DNA of 64,000 nucleotides, from positions 44,944,001 to 45,008,000 of the forward strand of contig JARKIP010000010.1 in the NCBI GenBank assembly GCA_029990175.1. Direction: 5' to 3'. This document shows, piece after piece, positions 12,567 to 23,700 of this stretch. The DNA comes from Petunia secreta (lineage: Eukaryota > Streptophyta > Magnoliopsida > Solanales > Solanaceae). Within the stretch, counting starts at the first letter, position 1, and each line of letters starts with the position of its first letter. The notes under the pieces are model-generated. The model saw only the letters and a list, made by a program, of their open reading frames with translations. It was not told the origin of the DNA and ran no database searches. Both the position numbers and the translations under genes were made by a program.

Positions 12567-12589
12567 AAAAAAAAAAAAAAAAAAAAAAA
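12567..12589 (+). other. Poly(A) tail of the truncated LINE
   Basis: A run of 23 A residues after TTATAGC, marking the 3' end of the retroposed LINE. Confidence 0.85.
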
Positions 12590-13213
12590 GGCAGAAAGGG
12601 GTATTCAGAATTTAATGTATACCTATTTTATGTGTTGATATTGGATTGAGTAATATAAGAGATAATTGAGGGGTTTTAACATATAAATATAACGAAATTT
12701 TACTTAGTAATAATAATTAAATGAAATATGGTAAGAGTTCCCAGCATACAATTCACATCAAAGCACTTTGATTGTCGATGCATATTAAGGCCCATTATTA
12801 GTTGATGAAGTGTGTCTCAGTATGAAGCTCCTCCTAAGAAGAATTTCAAATTATGGGCTGATCGAAGAAACAAATTGAATACGAGTAAGTTGGATGATAA
12901 GAAATTGAAAAGTAGATTATGAACATTTTGCTTTATACGACGACTAGTGTTTTTCTCGAGGGCAGGGTGCAGCGGCAAATGCAGTTCTTTAGTAACCGGT
13001 TTCATCCGCATCAAATATTTTTCTGTAACACACATTAAATTTAATCAAATATTATATGTGAATCATAAATCTAAAAGTACAATGAGTTCAGTACCAAAAA
13101 CATTAAACTTAGATTCATCAAATTTAAATCATAAATTCGCCTCCAACACCCTGCCATTATTTACAAAGGTGTGCTGTATAATTTGCTGTGAAACAAGACA
13201 AGCTCGAGACAAG
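12590..13213. other. Intergenic, no gene seen
   Basis: AT-rich DNA without a supported coding region, RNA gene or repeat. Confidence 0.5.
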
Positions 13214-13411
13214 TTATCTTGGAAATTTGCGTAGAGAAAGGCGAGAAAATGGGATTTTAAAGCTTCGCTTCTGCTTATTCTTCTTCTTGAATTTGCTGTC
13301 CGTGGAGGCCTTGGGATCACGCAGAACACAAACATCGCCATTGCAAACAAATCGGCTGGACTCTGAGTCTGAGGACTCAGAGAAGCATCTGCAGAAATTG
13401 AGCAAAGCCAT
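13214..13411 (-). CDS. Possible 65-aa host protein, function unknown
   Basis: A minus-strand ORF starts MALLNFCRCF and ends in a basic tail (KKKNKQKRS, then LSLRKFPR). A Cys pair near the start, an acidic Ser-rich stretch and VCNGDVCVLRDP in the middle give it a composition unlike random AT-rich DNA. The upstream leader on the minus strand is C/A-rich (CACACACGCACACAAG), as in many plant 5' UTRs. I do not recognise the family with certainty. The opposite strand is also open here, so coding status rests on composition alone. It could be a short remnant of a larger gene. Confidence 0.4.
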   Translation of the reverse strand: MALLNFCRCFSESSDSESSRFVCNGDVCVLRDPKASTDSKFKKKNKQKRSFKIPFSRLSLRKFPR

Positions 13412-13539
13412 AGAGACTAATCCGATCTTGTGTGCGTGTGTGGCTTTGTCTCCGTTTCTTGGATGTATTTTTGATGAAATGAATGGTCTTATGGAATAAG
13501 TAGGCACAATATATCAATATATGGAGAACCAATAATGTG

Positions 13540-13624
13540 AAAATGGAAACTGCATTGAATTGTTCCAGCTTGCTTGCAATTTCCACTGCATTGAATTGTT
13601 CCAGCTTGCTTCCTGCAATTTCCT
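13540..13624. repeat. Short tandem duplication
   Basis: The words GCATTGAATTGTTCCAGCTTGC and GCAATTTCC occur twice in a row about 37 bp apart, forming a two-copy direct repeat. Confidence 0.7.
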
Positions 13625-14464
13625 TGTAAAAGTCGCTTTCGCAATAAGAGTCAATTTAAACCAGCCATGACTGTGTGTCCTAGCCCATACCAACATTATA
13701 ACATCTACTCCATCATTAGTGTGACTAGACACATTTTGTTTTTTATTTTTTTAAATTATGAACTTTGTGGGGTTAAACTAATTAAAGGTATATCTTACTA
13801 TCAAAGTACTTTTTTTTTAATTTTATGGTATTAAACATGTCATATCATTTCTTTAAGAGTATCACTAACATTAAGATAAAAACGTTGAATGGATAAACTT
13901 AGCATAAGAAAACAACATTCTTCTTGGAACATACTTCAATTAAAAAAAAGGCATAAAAATTGAAATGGAGAAAGTAATGAATTGTTTTAGATGTTGCAAG
14001 AGTCTTGTCTTTACCAAATTCATTAAGAGCAGTGTTTGCAACTATTTACGTGTGAAATGAATGTGCTCTTTTCTCTTAAAAAAGCCAAATCAACATAGGA
14101 TAATCCAATTCGACGTCAAAGACAACGAAAATCAACATAGATTCCCTTGCGCAGAGGCCATTTCAACAAATAAATGAGAAGTACTCCTACTTGACTAAAA
14201 TAACAAGAGCAAATCTTCAATGTGTGTAAATTGTAAGATTTGCATAAAGCAGTTTCCTTTTTTTCTTTCTGTATCTATGTGATGACGTAGTATGTGCTTT
14301 GGTCCATCCGTGTCAATCGACAAACCTCGTGACCATATGCTTTTGACATGGAAGCTTCAGCATTCGGGCATTTCATTGTCTCATTGCCTTTAACAGTAAA
14401 GTAATTAAATTTGATGGATTCAATCGGTAAGTATATTATCAGTGAACTCAATGCACCTTTGAAT

Positions 14465-14671
14465 GAGTTTAAAATTTTATTGCAACTATTATTATATATA
14501 CATAACAATTAACAAATGTAGAGTATAGTTGTAACTATTGTATTATGCTCCATGACTCCATCCACCGAGTTTAAAATTTTATTGTAACTATTGTTATATA
14601 TACATAAAAAAACGTAGACTATAGTTGACTAGTTGTAACCATTGTATTATGCTCCATAACTCCATCCACCT
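14465..14671. repeat. Two-copy 102-bp tandem duplication
   Basis: Two diverged copies begin GAGTTTAAAATTTTATTG at 14465 and 14567 and end at TCCATCCACC. They differ by several substitutions and small indels, so the duplication is not recent. Nothing coding lies in it. Confidence 0.75.
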
Positions 14672-15138
14672 AGTAGATGAGTCATTAAGGAGATTCAACT
14701 TTTATAGAAATGTTAGATCGGATTTACATTTCAAGTCAAGGGGCTTCAACTCATCATATATTTTTTACTTTTGGCTTGTAATACATAAACAAGTACTTTA
14801 ATAAAAATTTTAGCAAGGGTATCATTTCAACCCCTTGCTAGGGGTGGCTCCGCCCCTGCATCCACCTCACAATTTTTTAGTATGCAACATAGGGCTTAAC
14901 TGGCGGTGTGTAATCTTGGATTATGCTATCATGCAACAATCTAAAACAGAGATCTAAAACGCAACAGTTTATTGAACAAACTCTATATCAAAATAAGGGA
15001 CAAGCATCAATCTTTGCCCATTTTGCCAAATGGCAATAACATCATGACAACAGAAAATATTGGACTGATCAGGGGTCAATCCATGTATGTCATTTTAGTA
15101 GCAAAAATGCACCACTTGACTGTAAAAAAAGGGAAAAA

Positions 15139-16136
15139 TCAGCTATGCATTTCCTTTTCTTTTTCATCTTCATTACAAGGAACATAAGGAGGCTGGAATC
15201 TGCTAAAGACCCTGTAAGCTGAAATCACAGCTAATATAAGGAAACAACAAAGAGTGATGGCATGAAGAGCCAAAACCATCTTCAATCTACTGCAGAACTT
15301 CCCATAGGAACTGCAGGCTTCGCTCCATGTCACTTTCTGGTCACCATTATAGGCTAAGTAAAGAATCTCCCATATTGCAGCCAATGATGTAACCATTAAG
15401 TATGCTACAATCTATGCAAAACCATATAGGGCATCAGCGAAAAACATAAACTCAAATGGGGAAAAAATCATTTATGGTCACAGGAAAGTTAAAACTAGTT
15501 TTATTATTAATTACATCATTGTAAGCATAATCATTGTAAGCACCTGGGTCCGAGGAAGGGCCCAGGTGTGAGTGTATGCAGCCTATTGCATTAGTGGCTA
15601 AAAAGCTATGCTGGGGTTTCGAAAAGGGGAGGGAAGATTCTTAAAAGTGTGATAATGCCATTCAAACTGCTTATGTTTGCCTCCACCAAGATCCACATGC
15701 CATTTCTTCAGGAAATAAAATATTTTAAATGAAGAATCAAAATGTGGAAGATGGAAGTGAAATGAAACCTGGTCAGAAACAAAGAAGAACCATGCTTTAG
15801 TGACTAGACTTCTAATCCACAAAGATATAGCAGTGAAAAGAGCATATCCACCTGATGCAGCACTAATGCCCACCATATACCTGTTACATACAATTAATTG
15901 TTACTTTAACATGTACCAAAAACAGAAAAAAGATAAAAAAAATAACATGAAGATATACAGCAATTATCTCACTTGAGTCCCATGAGATTGCTGAATTCCA
16001 GCCTCCCATAACTGCTATTGTCTTCTTGGTTGGTGACAGAGAGCCATATGGAAGCAACACTTAAGGGAATGACAAACAACCTAAGTAAACAGTCAAGGAC
16101 TTTAAGATTTGATGCATCATGTCCAAGAAATCCCAT
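15139..16136 (-). CDS. CASPL: CASP-like protein (CASPL2 type), three exons
   Basis: Four-helix plasma-membrane protein of the Casparian-strip membrane domain family (MARVEL-related). These are thought to form membrane scaffolds that guide local cell-wall deposition. Exons on the minus strand are 16136-15973, 15880-15769 and 15411-15139. All junctions are GT/AG and the phases agree, giving 182 aa, the family's usual size. A stop codon sits two codons before the ATG, which fixes the start. Helices lie at about residues 18-36, 57-75, 84-108 and 134-160. The conserved Arg of helix 1 (R19) and the Asp of helix 3 (D91, in VSDQ) are both present. So is the loop with LAYNGD and WSEAC...YGKFC that marks the CASPL2 group. 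A TATA-like CCATAAATAC lies about 90 bp upstream. The gene looks intact. Which CASPL2 subtype it is cannot be settled here. Confidence 0.9.
15493..15535. repeat. 43-bp exact direct repeat, copy 1 (in CASPL intron 2)
   Basis: Identical over 43 bp to 16792-16834. It lies inside the intron between exons 2 and 3 of the CASP-like gene. No transposon ends are visible around either copy. Confidence 0.9.
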
Positions 16137-16791
16137 ATTTCAGTGTCTAAAGCTAGAGCAAGAATCCCCTGAAATGTTTAAATATTGTAGGAAAACAATA
16201 GGACTGAGTTACACATGTATTTATGGAGTAGATGGTGTATGATATGTTGTTTTCTTTAAAATATTTTTACTAGAAAAAGTTAGAAATGAAAATGATCGAG
16301 TTTCTGTATAGTGGGAAGAAAGAGAAGAAGTGGGGGTGGCCTTTTCAGATGAGAAATCATGTTAAGAGTGAGTGACTTAGTTGGTGTAGTGAAGCAAAAA
16401 TGGAATAATTGAATCCACACGGCTCTTAAGCTTTCTTTTATGTTAACCACAACAAGAGACAATGATAAATTTGACTTTTTGTCCGCATTGCATAGACGCA
16501 TGCTTGCTTTTATTCCTAAATCTCAACACTTGTCCCAAACATTAGGATAATTCTAACCGTGGTCTGATCATCTAGTATGCCAATGTGGCAGGTAAGGCTG
16601 AATTGTTTGCTTTTGGTTCACTTATCAGTTATCAATGTAGTTGAATTGTGCAACTCTAGAAACTTAATATATAAACACACTTTTATATATTTATTCATTA
16701 GGTCTATAATACTTGTCAAGAAGATCATTTTGTCATTCAATTACTATACATCAATCTAAAATGAATTAAACTTAACTAAGTACAATCTTAC
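16137..16791. other. Upstream region of the CASP-like gene, no gene seen
   Basis: Non-coding DNA. Its right end approaches the 3' side of the unknown terminal exon at 16838-17053. Apart from the TATA-like box near 16222 I see no specific site. Confidence 0.5.
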
Positions 16792-16834
16792 AACTAGTTT
16801 TATTATTAATTACATCATTGTAAGCATAATCATT
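16792..16834. repeat. 43-bp exact direct repeat, copy 2
   Basis: Identical to 15493-15535. It lies three bases beyond the stop codon of the minus-strand terminal exon at 16838-17053. Confidence 0.9.
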
Positions 16835-16837
16835 CTG

Positions 16838-17053
16838 TCACGTGTGTTGCAAAAGCAGCTCCTTTCCAGGCTCTGTGTCAGCAATATAACATAAACAAAC
16901 AACCCCGAGACTGAACCCTGCTACACTTGCTATTACCCCTTCAAATACTTTAATGTAGGCCATATTCTTGTCATTGTTGAAAGAATCAGATAGTGCAAGA
17001 TACTGCAAACTTTTACAAATGCACTGCGAAATCTCAACTGGATTAACGCCCTT
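16838..17053 (-). pseudogene. Terminal exon of an unrecognised host gene
   Basis: After an AG (ATCGTAG) on the minus strand, 72 codons stay open and end in TGA at 16838. The sequence starts KGVNPVEISQCICKSLQYLA and holds a hydrophobic segment (EGVIASVAGFSLGVVCLCYI) that could be a membrane helix. It ends ELLLQHT. A candidate phase-0 exon with a GT donor lies at 53382-53474, on the same strand, on the far side of the Tat nest. Together they would form the end of one gene split by the retrotransposon. I do not recognise the family. Whether splicing across 36 kb still occurs is unknown. Confidence 0.4.
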
Positions 17054-17069
17054 CTACGATGATCTTGTA

Positions 17070-17918
17070 GTCATTTGGCCGGCTATTGAAAGAAAAAGCT
17101 TGTATCTGCTTCCCCTATTATATAACCGGTCCTATCTCTCTCCAAACCTAACGAAGCAAGAAGGAACAAGAAGTCTCATATGTGCGATTACCAATTCCAT
17201 TTCATTAATAAAGAGGCAATGCACTAGTTGGAAGTGAAGTAGGGTCGGTAGATATAGGCTTCCCTTTTAAAAAGTCCCCTCTCGTAGGCCTCTCTTTCTG
17301 TGACAAAAAGGCATTCCAATAACAGAAGTGAACCTGTTGACCGCTTCCGCTCTGACCAAGCTGACCGCCGCACCTGACTTCTATATCCCATTATCCATCT
17401 ATCTCCTTCCTTATCGTTGCCGGTCTAAGCAGAAGGTTGCTAAGTCAGATGTCTGGTGAACACATTCGTTATGAGTATGGGTCTAGTAGGTGTACTAGTA
17501 AGGAAGCGAGGTACTGAGTTTAGCGTCGACAAGGCAAGTAGTGGATCTTTATTCTCGAATGATATGGGAGACAATCAAAGCATCAGTCTCAGCATCAACA
17601 GAAGAAAAGGACTGACCGACCGCCGTTGAAGAGAGATCCCGAAGGCTCGAACTTTTTGCTAGCTTTGAAACATGGGCCGAAGGAAAGAGGAAGACCAAAC
17701 AAAGTCGCGGTCAAAGCAAAGAAAAAGATGCCAAAAAAGATTCACTTTAGCTTCTAGCTCGCTTAGTGTAGGTTGCTTGCAAGACTTTCGATAGCTGGCT
17801 CGGCCGAACGGAATCACCGATCTAGATAGAAGGGTCGTTCACTCCCTATTCTTTGAGAGGTTGCTTGCGACGGTAGAATTAGCTAGGCAATCAAGGCAGG
17901 TCGAACAGAGTCAGTCCT
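17070..17918. other. Mitochondrial-like DNA segment (possible NUMT)
   Basis: About 850 bp with higher G+C than its surroundings, and words typical of plant mitochondrial intergenic DNA (GAAGCAAGAAGGAACAAGAAG, GAGGTTGCTTGCGACGG and similar). It has no long ORF, no retrotransposon motif and no simple repeats. It directly abuts the truncated left LTR of the Tat element. The assignment is by impression of composition only; no mitochondrial gene is recognisable. Confidence 0.35.
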
Positions 17919-18472
17919 GCCTAAACTGATTTAGGATCACAAATCGAATTTGGGTTGTAAATACAAGCAAATCTAAGTATCAAAGTCGAAATATGAACAA
18001 TAAGAGACGGAAATATATATAAAAGAACGAGATTTCAATATATGTCAATGAGTACAAATTTTTGCCAGAGTTTCTGTATGTATTTATGAATAGCTACAAT
18101 ATGAAAACTAATGCTATTTATAGATGTAAGGGGCATTGCTAACATTTTCCATGGCTGGCCATGTTCAAACCCACGTTCACCATGCATGTTGGTGGAGTTA
18201 GGGGGCTGAAATAGTGAGCTATTATGCCGCTGGAGCCGGGATATTCTACCGAGGTTCAAATACATAACCACGGTGGTACAATCACGCTGCTCGACCGAAG
18301 TGGTTGTAAGCCGAACCTCAACCTATGCTTCGTCTTCAGTGATGGACCTTGATGCTCGACTTCGGTGATTCTATTGTTGGCTTCAACATTCACCCTTCAG
18401 AGCATTAGTTCATCTAAATTCGGTTTATCCCATCGAAGTGTTGTCCGGGCACGTTGATTTTTACCCAATACA
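17919..18472 (-). repeat. 3' LTR of the Tat element (7 bp short at its outer end)
   Basis: Aligns with 52815-53375 from GCCTAAACTGATTTAGG to CCCAATACA. The first seven bases of the intact copy (TGTATTA) are missing, and mitochondrial-like sequence begins instead. An ATTTATA (TATAAAT on the minus strand) lies at 18116-18122. Confidence 0.9.
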
Positions 18473-18488
18473 GATAGGCCCCCACTCC
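18473..18488 (-). other. Polypurine tract of the Tat element
   Basis: On the minus strand GGAGTGGGGGCCTATC immediately precedes the 3' LTR (TGTATTGGG). It primes plus-strand DNA synthesis in LTR elements. Confidence 0.7.
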
Positions 18489-18709
18489 TCGGATGAATGT
18501 CAGGGTCACCAAGGAGTGGAATGAGTTTAAGCGGGAAGACGACGTGGCTCAACCCTATCCAAGAGTTTCAAAACGTTACAAGTCTTTTCACATTACTGTT
18601 CCGCATTACAAGGTGACCGTTCACTGGCTACCGAATGGTCACACCGAATTGTTTGCATTCCTAACGTTTCAAATCTTTATTGCTTCCCCACTTGCATTCA
18701 TATATCACT

Positions 18710-18718
18710 TATAAATAC
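18710..18718 (+). promoter_or_regulatory. TATA box for the Tat antisense gene
   Basis: A TATAAATAC word 140 bp before the ATG at 18851, followed by a pyrimidine-rich leader. It would drive transcription opposite to the LTR promoter. Confidence 0.5.
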
Positions 18719-18850
18719 CCCATTAAGAGTCTTTCTTCCCTACTTGATGATCAACTATAAACAGTGAAGAGAGAAAAAAGTGATTCCTATTATCAACAAT
18801 TTCTTGATCCATTTCATCTTGAATCTAGTGTTTTCTTCTTGTAAGAACGC

Positions 18851-18999
18851 ATGTCCTTCAAATTCCATACCATGTCTGCTACAAATTCTGGCCAAGGTTC
18901 CAGTGATTCTGGCGAGAGAGCTTCACGTCTTGCCGCCGTGATAGCTAGCGGCGACTTCATCGCCACTGTGCCGGCACTGCAAGTCGTCGAGGCAGAGGG
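18851..18999 (+). pseudogene. Tat antisense gene, first coding segment
   Basis: The ATG at 18851 opens a reading frame (MSFKFHTMSATNSGQGSSDS, then RASRLAAVIASGDF). It is cut in a GGT codon by the CRM insertion at 19000 and resumes in the same frame at 27498. It is the start of the extra Tat gene described at 27498-30316. The upstream region 18489-18850 contains TATAAATAC at about 18710 on the plus strand, a plausible promoter. Confidence 0.65.
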
Positions 19000-20705
19000 T
19001 GATAAGGATCAAAACTAATACGCGGAAAGTAAAGATAGAGAGCGAGACACTACTCGAACTCCCTACGAAGTAACCCCGGGGAACTTGTCCCGAGATACCC
19101 TCGTATCGGTGTCATGAAGGACCTACACTATGCAACCACCCTCGAGTCGCACCCGGGACTCGCAAGTAGAATGATCGGGTTTTCGGTTCAAGACTCAACT
19201 AGGTTCCACTAGTAAATTCAAGCAACCAAGACAAAGGGTTCTCCAAACAAGAGATAGATTCTTTTCATCATTCATAAAATTCAAGGTAAGCTAAGGTTTG
19301 AAGAGGTTTGTGAAGTATTTATAGACTTCACTTACATGTAATGAAAGCTCAAAAATACCCCTAAAGTGGGTTAAAACAATAACGGCCTCGTAGGGCTATA
19401 GTTGTCCAAAACATAGCATAAAACTAGGAATTCCCGCACCCTTCAGCATAGTAGGCGCCCCACTAGGCGCCCAGCCTTGTGGAGTAGGCGGTCAGCCTAC
19501 TTGGAGTGGGCGGCCAGCCCCTTTGGAGTAGGCGGTCTGCCCGTTTTACAGAGGCGGTCCGCCTGGTTGAGATCCAGAGAGTGGTCAAAAAGTAGGCGGC
19601 CCGCCTAGTTGAGTAGGCGGTCCGCCCGTTCCTGTAGCCTCTTGATTTGCTTCCAAACGTGCTCCGGATGTCTCTTCAAGTGGCCTAAGTGATCCACCAT
19701 CCATGGCACTCAAAAGCATGATCTTCCGGCTACTCTCGGACCCTTCATCCATGTCTCTCCAAATCAAGTAGAGATGGGTGTCTTGAATCAACCTTGCTTG
19801 ACTTCTAGTGAACGGCCTTGAGGTATGCCCCGTATCATCCCAAAACATAGCATAAAAGTAGGAATTCCCGCACCCTTCAGCATAGTAGGCGCCCCACTAG
19901 GCGCCCAGCCTTGTGGAGTAGGCGGTCAGCCTACTTGGAGTGGGCGGCCAGCCCCTTTGGAGTAGGCGGTCCGCGCGTTTTACAGAGGCGGTCCGCCTGG
20001 TTGAGATCCAGAGAGTGGTCAAAAAGTAGGCGGCCCGCCTAGTTGAGTAGGCGGTCCGCCCGTTCCTGTAGCCTCTTGATTTGCTTCCAAACGTGCTCCG
20101 GATGTCTCTTCAAGTGGCCTAAGTGATCCACCATCCATGGCACTCAAAAGCATGATCTTCCGGCTACTCTCGGACCCTTCATCCATGTCTCTCCAAATCA
20201 AGTAGAGATGGGTGTCTTGAATCAACCTTGCTTGACTTCTAGTGAACGGCCTTGAGGTATGCCCCGTATCATCCCAAAACATAGCATAAAACTAGGAATT
20301 CCCGCACCCTTCAGCATAGTAGGCGCCCCACTAGGCGCCCAGCCTTGTGGAGTAGGCGGTCAGCCTAGTTGGAGTGGGCGGCCAGCCCCTTTGGAGTATG
20401 CGGTCCGCCCATTTTACAGAGGCGGTCCGCCTGGTTGAGATCTAGAGAGTGATCAAAAAGTAGGCGGCCCGCCTAGTTGAGTAGGCGGTCCGCCCGTTCC
20501 TGTAGCCTCTTGATTTGCTTCCAAACGTGCTCCGGATGTCTCTTCAAGTGGCCTAAGTGATCCACCATCCATGGCACTCAAAAGCATGATCTTCCGGCTA
20601 CTCTCGGACCCTTCATCCATGTCTCTCCAAATCAAGTAGAGATGGGTGTCTTGAATCAACCTTGCTTGACTTCTAGTGAACGGCCTTGAGGTATGCCCCG
20701 CATCA
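19000..20705 (-). repeat. 3' LTR of the CRM element, with a 434-bp triplication
   Basis: Starts TGATAAGG and ends CCGCATCA. It is 880 bp longer than the 5' LTR: two extra 434-bp units (868 bp) plus a 12-bp segment (CCCCACTAGGCG) absent from the right copy account for all of it. TATAAAT lies at 19317-19323 (minus strand). Confidence 0.95.
19408..20705. repeat. Three 434-bp tandem units in the CRM 3' LTR
   Basis: Units start at 19408, 19842 and 20276 with AAAACATAGCATAAAA. The first two end in the LTR terminus (GTATCA) followed by TCC. TCC is also the first three bases next to the LTR in the PPT, and it precedes AAAACATAGC inside the LTR. The repeat therefore formed by joining the LTR/PPT boundary back into the LTR at a TCC microhomology. 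Confidence 0.93.
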
Positions 20706-23700
20706 TCCTCCCCTTCTTGGAAAGGTTTCGTCCTCGAAACCATGGCTTCCTCCTCTCCGGTATCACCATCTCCTACATCACAAGGGGTCAAGTCAGTCAC
20801 ATTAAAAGTATTAGACACATTGTACTTACCGGGTAGATCAATCACATAGGCATTGTTGTTGATCTTGGAAAGCACTTGAAACGGTCCATCTCCACGGGAT
20901 GCCAACTTCCCTTTCCTTAGGTTTGTAAACCTCTCTTTTCGGAAGTGCACCCACACCCAATCTCCCTTTTTGAGCTCAAGCTTCTTCCTTCCCTTGTTCT
21001 TCTTGGAAGCAACCTTGGCATAGGCTTCCTCCAAGTTCTTCTTGGCTTTAGCATGGAGCTCAATCGTAGCCTTTGCTCGGCTTTTCCCTTCAAAATTAGC
21101 AACCATTTCCCTTGGTAAAGGGGTTAGATCAAGGGGAATCAAGGGATTAAAACCATACACACATTCAAATGGAGTCATGCCAATCAAGCTATGCAATGTA
21201 AGATTGTAGGCAAACTCCATGAGAGGAAGTTTATCAACCCACGTCCCAGCCTTACCTCGGGTCATGGCCCTTAGAAGAGCACCCAAAGTCCGGTTTACCA
21301 CCTCGGTTTCCCCATCCGTTTGTGGGTGGTGGGACGTAGAGAATAAGAGCTCGGTGCCAAGGGCACCCCACAAACTTCTCCAAAAGTGGCTTAGGAACTT
21401 GGAGTCCCTATCACTTACAATGGTTTGAGGCACACCATGCAATTTCAAGACATTGTCAATGAACAAGGAGGCAACATGTTCCATCATCATACTTCTTGCA
21501 CGGAATGAAGTGCGCCATTTTGGAGAACCTATCCACGACAACATAAATGCTATCATGGCCCCCCCTAGACCGTGGTAATCCCATCACAAAATCCATTGAT
21601 ATATCAACCCACGGACTAGTAGGCACGGGGAGAGGAGTATACAAACCATGGGGGTTAGCTTTAGATTTCGCATGCTTGCACTCAAGGCAATTTTTGCAAA
21701 GCTTTTCAACTTGGACCCCCATCTTTGGCCAATGGAATTGTTCCATGAGAATGGCCAAGGTCTTGTTTCTCTCAAAGTGTCCCATCAAGCCCCCACAATG
21801 AGCTTCACGAATCAACAATTCCCTCCAAGAGGACTCGGAAACACACACTTTACCATTTTTAAAGATATATCCATTAATCCATTGGTATTTCTCTACCCTT
21901 TCCCCTTTTTCAAGAGCTTCATGAATGCTCTTTAGCTTAGGGTCATGAGCATACATCAATTTAATGCTCTCAAAACCCATGAGCTTAGAGGCTAGGGTGG
22001 TGGCTAGAGCAAACTTTCTCGAAAGCGCATCCGCCACAACATTGTCTTTCCCTTTCTTGTATTGGATCACATAGGGAAAAGACTCAATGAATTCAACCCA
22101 CTTGGCATGTCTCTTATTGAGCTTCTCTTGGCCTCTTAGATGCTTGAGTGACTCATGGTCACTCTTGATCACAAATTCTCGAGGCCAAAGATAATGTTGC
22201 CAATGGGCAAGGGCTCTCACCAAGGCGTACATCTCTTTGTCATACGTAGAGTAGTTCAAAGATGCACCCTTCAACTTCTCACTAAAGTAGGCTATGGGTT
22301 TGCCATCTTGCATTAAAACACCACCAATTCCCACCCCCGAGGCATCACATTCAACCTCAAATGCCTTTCCGAAGTCGGGCAATTGCAATAGAGGGGCGGT
22401 ACTCAACCTACTTTTCAATTCTTGGAAGGCCTTCTCTTGAGGCTCTCCCCAAACAAAAGGTTTGTCCTTCTTCACCAATTCGGTGAGTGGGGCGGCAAGG
22501 GAGCTAAAGTCTTTCACAAATCGCCTATAAAAGCTAGCAAGACCATGAAAGCTCCTCACTTAAGTCACGGTAGTAGGAGTAGGCCAATTACGTATGGCCT
22601 CTACCTTAGACTCATCCACTTCCACTCCTTGGGCACTCACAACAAACCCAAGAAAGACTACCTTCTCAACACCAAAGGCACACTTTTTAAAATTAGCATA
22701 GAGCTTCTCGGCTCTCAACACTTCAAGCACTTGCCTAAGGTGATCAACATGGTCGTCTATTGATTTACTATAGATCAATATATCGTCAAAGTAGACTACC
22801 ACAAACTTGTTGATGAATGGCTTTAGAACATGGTTCATTAGCCTCATGAAAGTACTAGGTGCATTGGAGAGCCCAAAGGGCATCACCAACCATTCATAGA
22901 GACCAAATTTGGTCTTGAATGCGGTTTTCCACTCATCTCCGGGTTTCATCCGGATTTGATGGTAGCCGGACCTAAGGTCTATTTTGCTAAAAACACATGA
23001 ACCACTCAATTCATCTAACATATCATCCAGTCGGGGAATGGGATGACGGTACTTTACCGTTATTTTGTTCACGGCCCAACAATCAACGCACATCCTCCAA
23101 GTGCCATCCTTTTTGGGAACAAGGATCACGGGTACGGCACAAGGACTCAAGCTTTCCCTCACCAAGCCTTTAGTGAGCAAGTCATCAACTTGCTTTTGCA
23201 ATTCTTTTATGTCTTCCGGATTGCTCCTATAGGCCGGTTTGTTTGGAATTTGGGATCCCGGGACAAAGTCGATTTGATGCTCAATACCCCTCAAAGGAGG
23301 TAATCCATCCGGCATCTCATCCGGGAACATGTCACCAAAATCCTTCAAAACATTCTCAAACACACTAGGCAAAGGGTTAGTAGAAAAATCAAGATCGGAG
23401 TTTAGAACCATACCTTTGTGCACTAGGCATATGAGAAGCTTGTTGCTATCATTTCCTTTTAGGACCTCGCCCGGTTGCATCATGGCACATATGCCACCGG
23501 TAGAAGCTGGTGGGATTGCCACCAAGCTTTTGGACAAAGGGCTAGTCTCAACCACCGACTTAGCCTTTGCCGCTTCCCTCAACTCCCGCATCCGTTTGTA
23601 ATCATCGCCCACTTGTTTGGGAGTCAAGGATTGGAGCACAAACTTTTTCCCCTCATGCGTCACCGTATAGGTGTTGGCATGACCATTATGAACCACACGT

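Larger units (their letters stand above)
10706..12589 (+). mobile_element. 5'-truncated L1-type LINE with poly(A) tail
   Basis: A second LINE starts abruptly inside the RT domain and ends in 23 A residues (12567-12589). A 3' untranslated part of about 130 bp precedes the tail. It lacks ORF1, the endonuclease and RNase H. The tail differs from that of the LINE at 1-8213, so it belongs to another lineage. I could not identify a convincing target duplication. Confidence 0.85.

Noticed and set aside
19585..20282. Two identical 87-codon ORFs taken as separate small genes
   Set aside because: They are duplicated copies of the polyprotein C-terminus in the triplicated CRM LTR, lacking the upstream frame.
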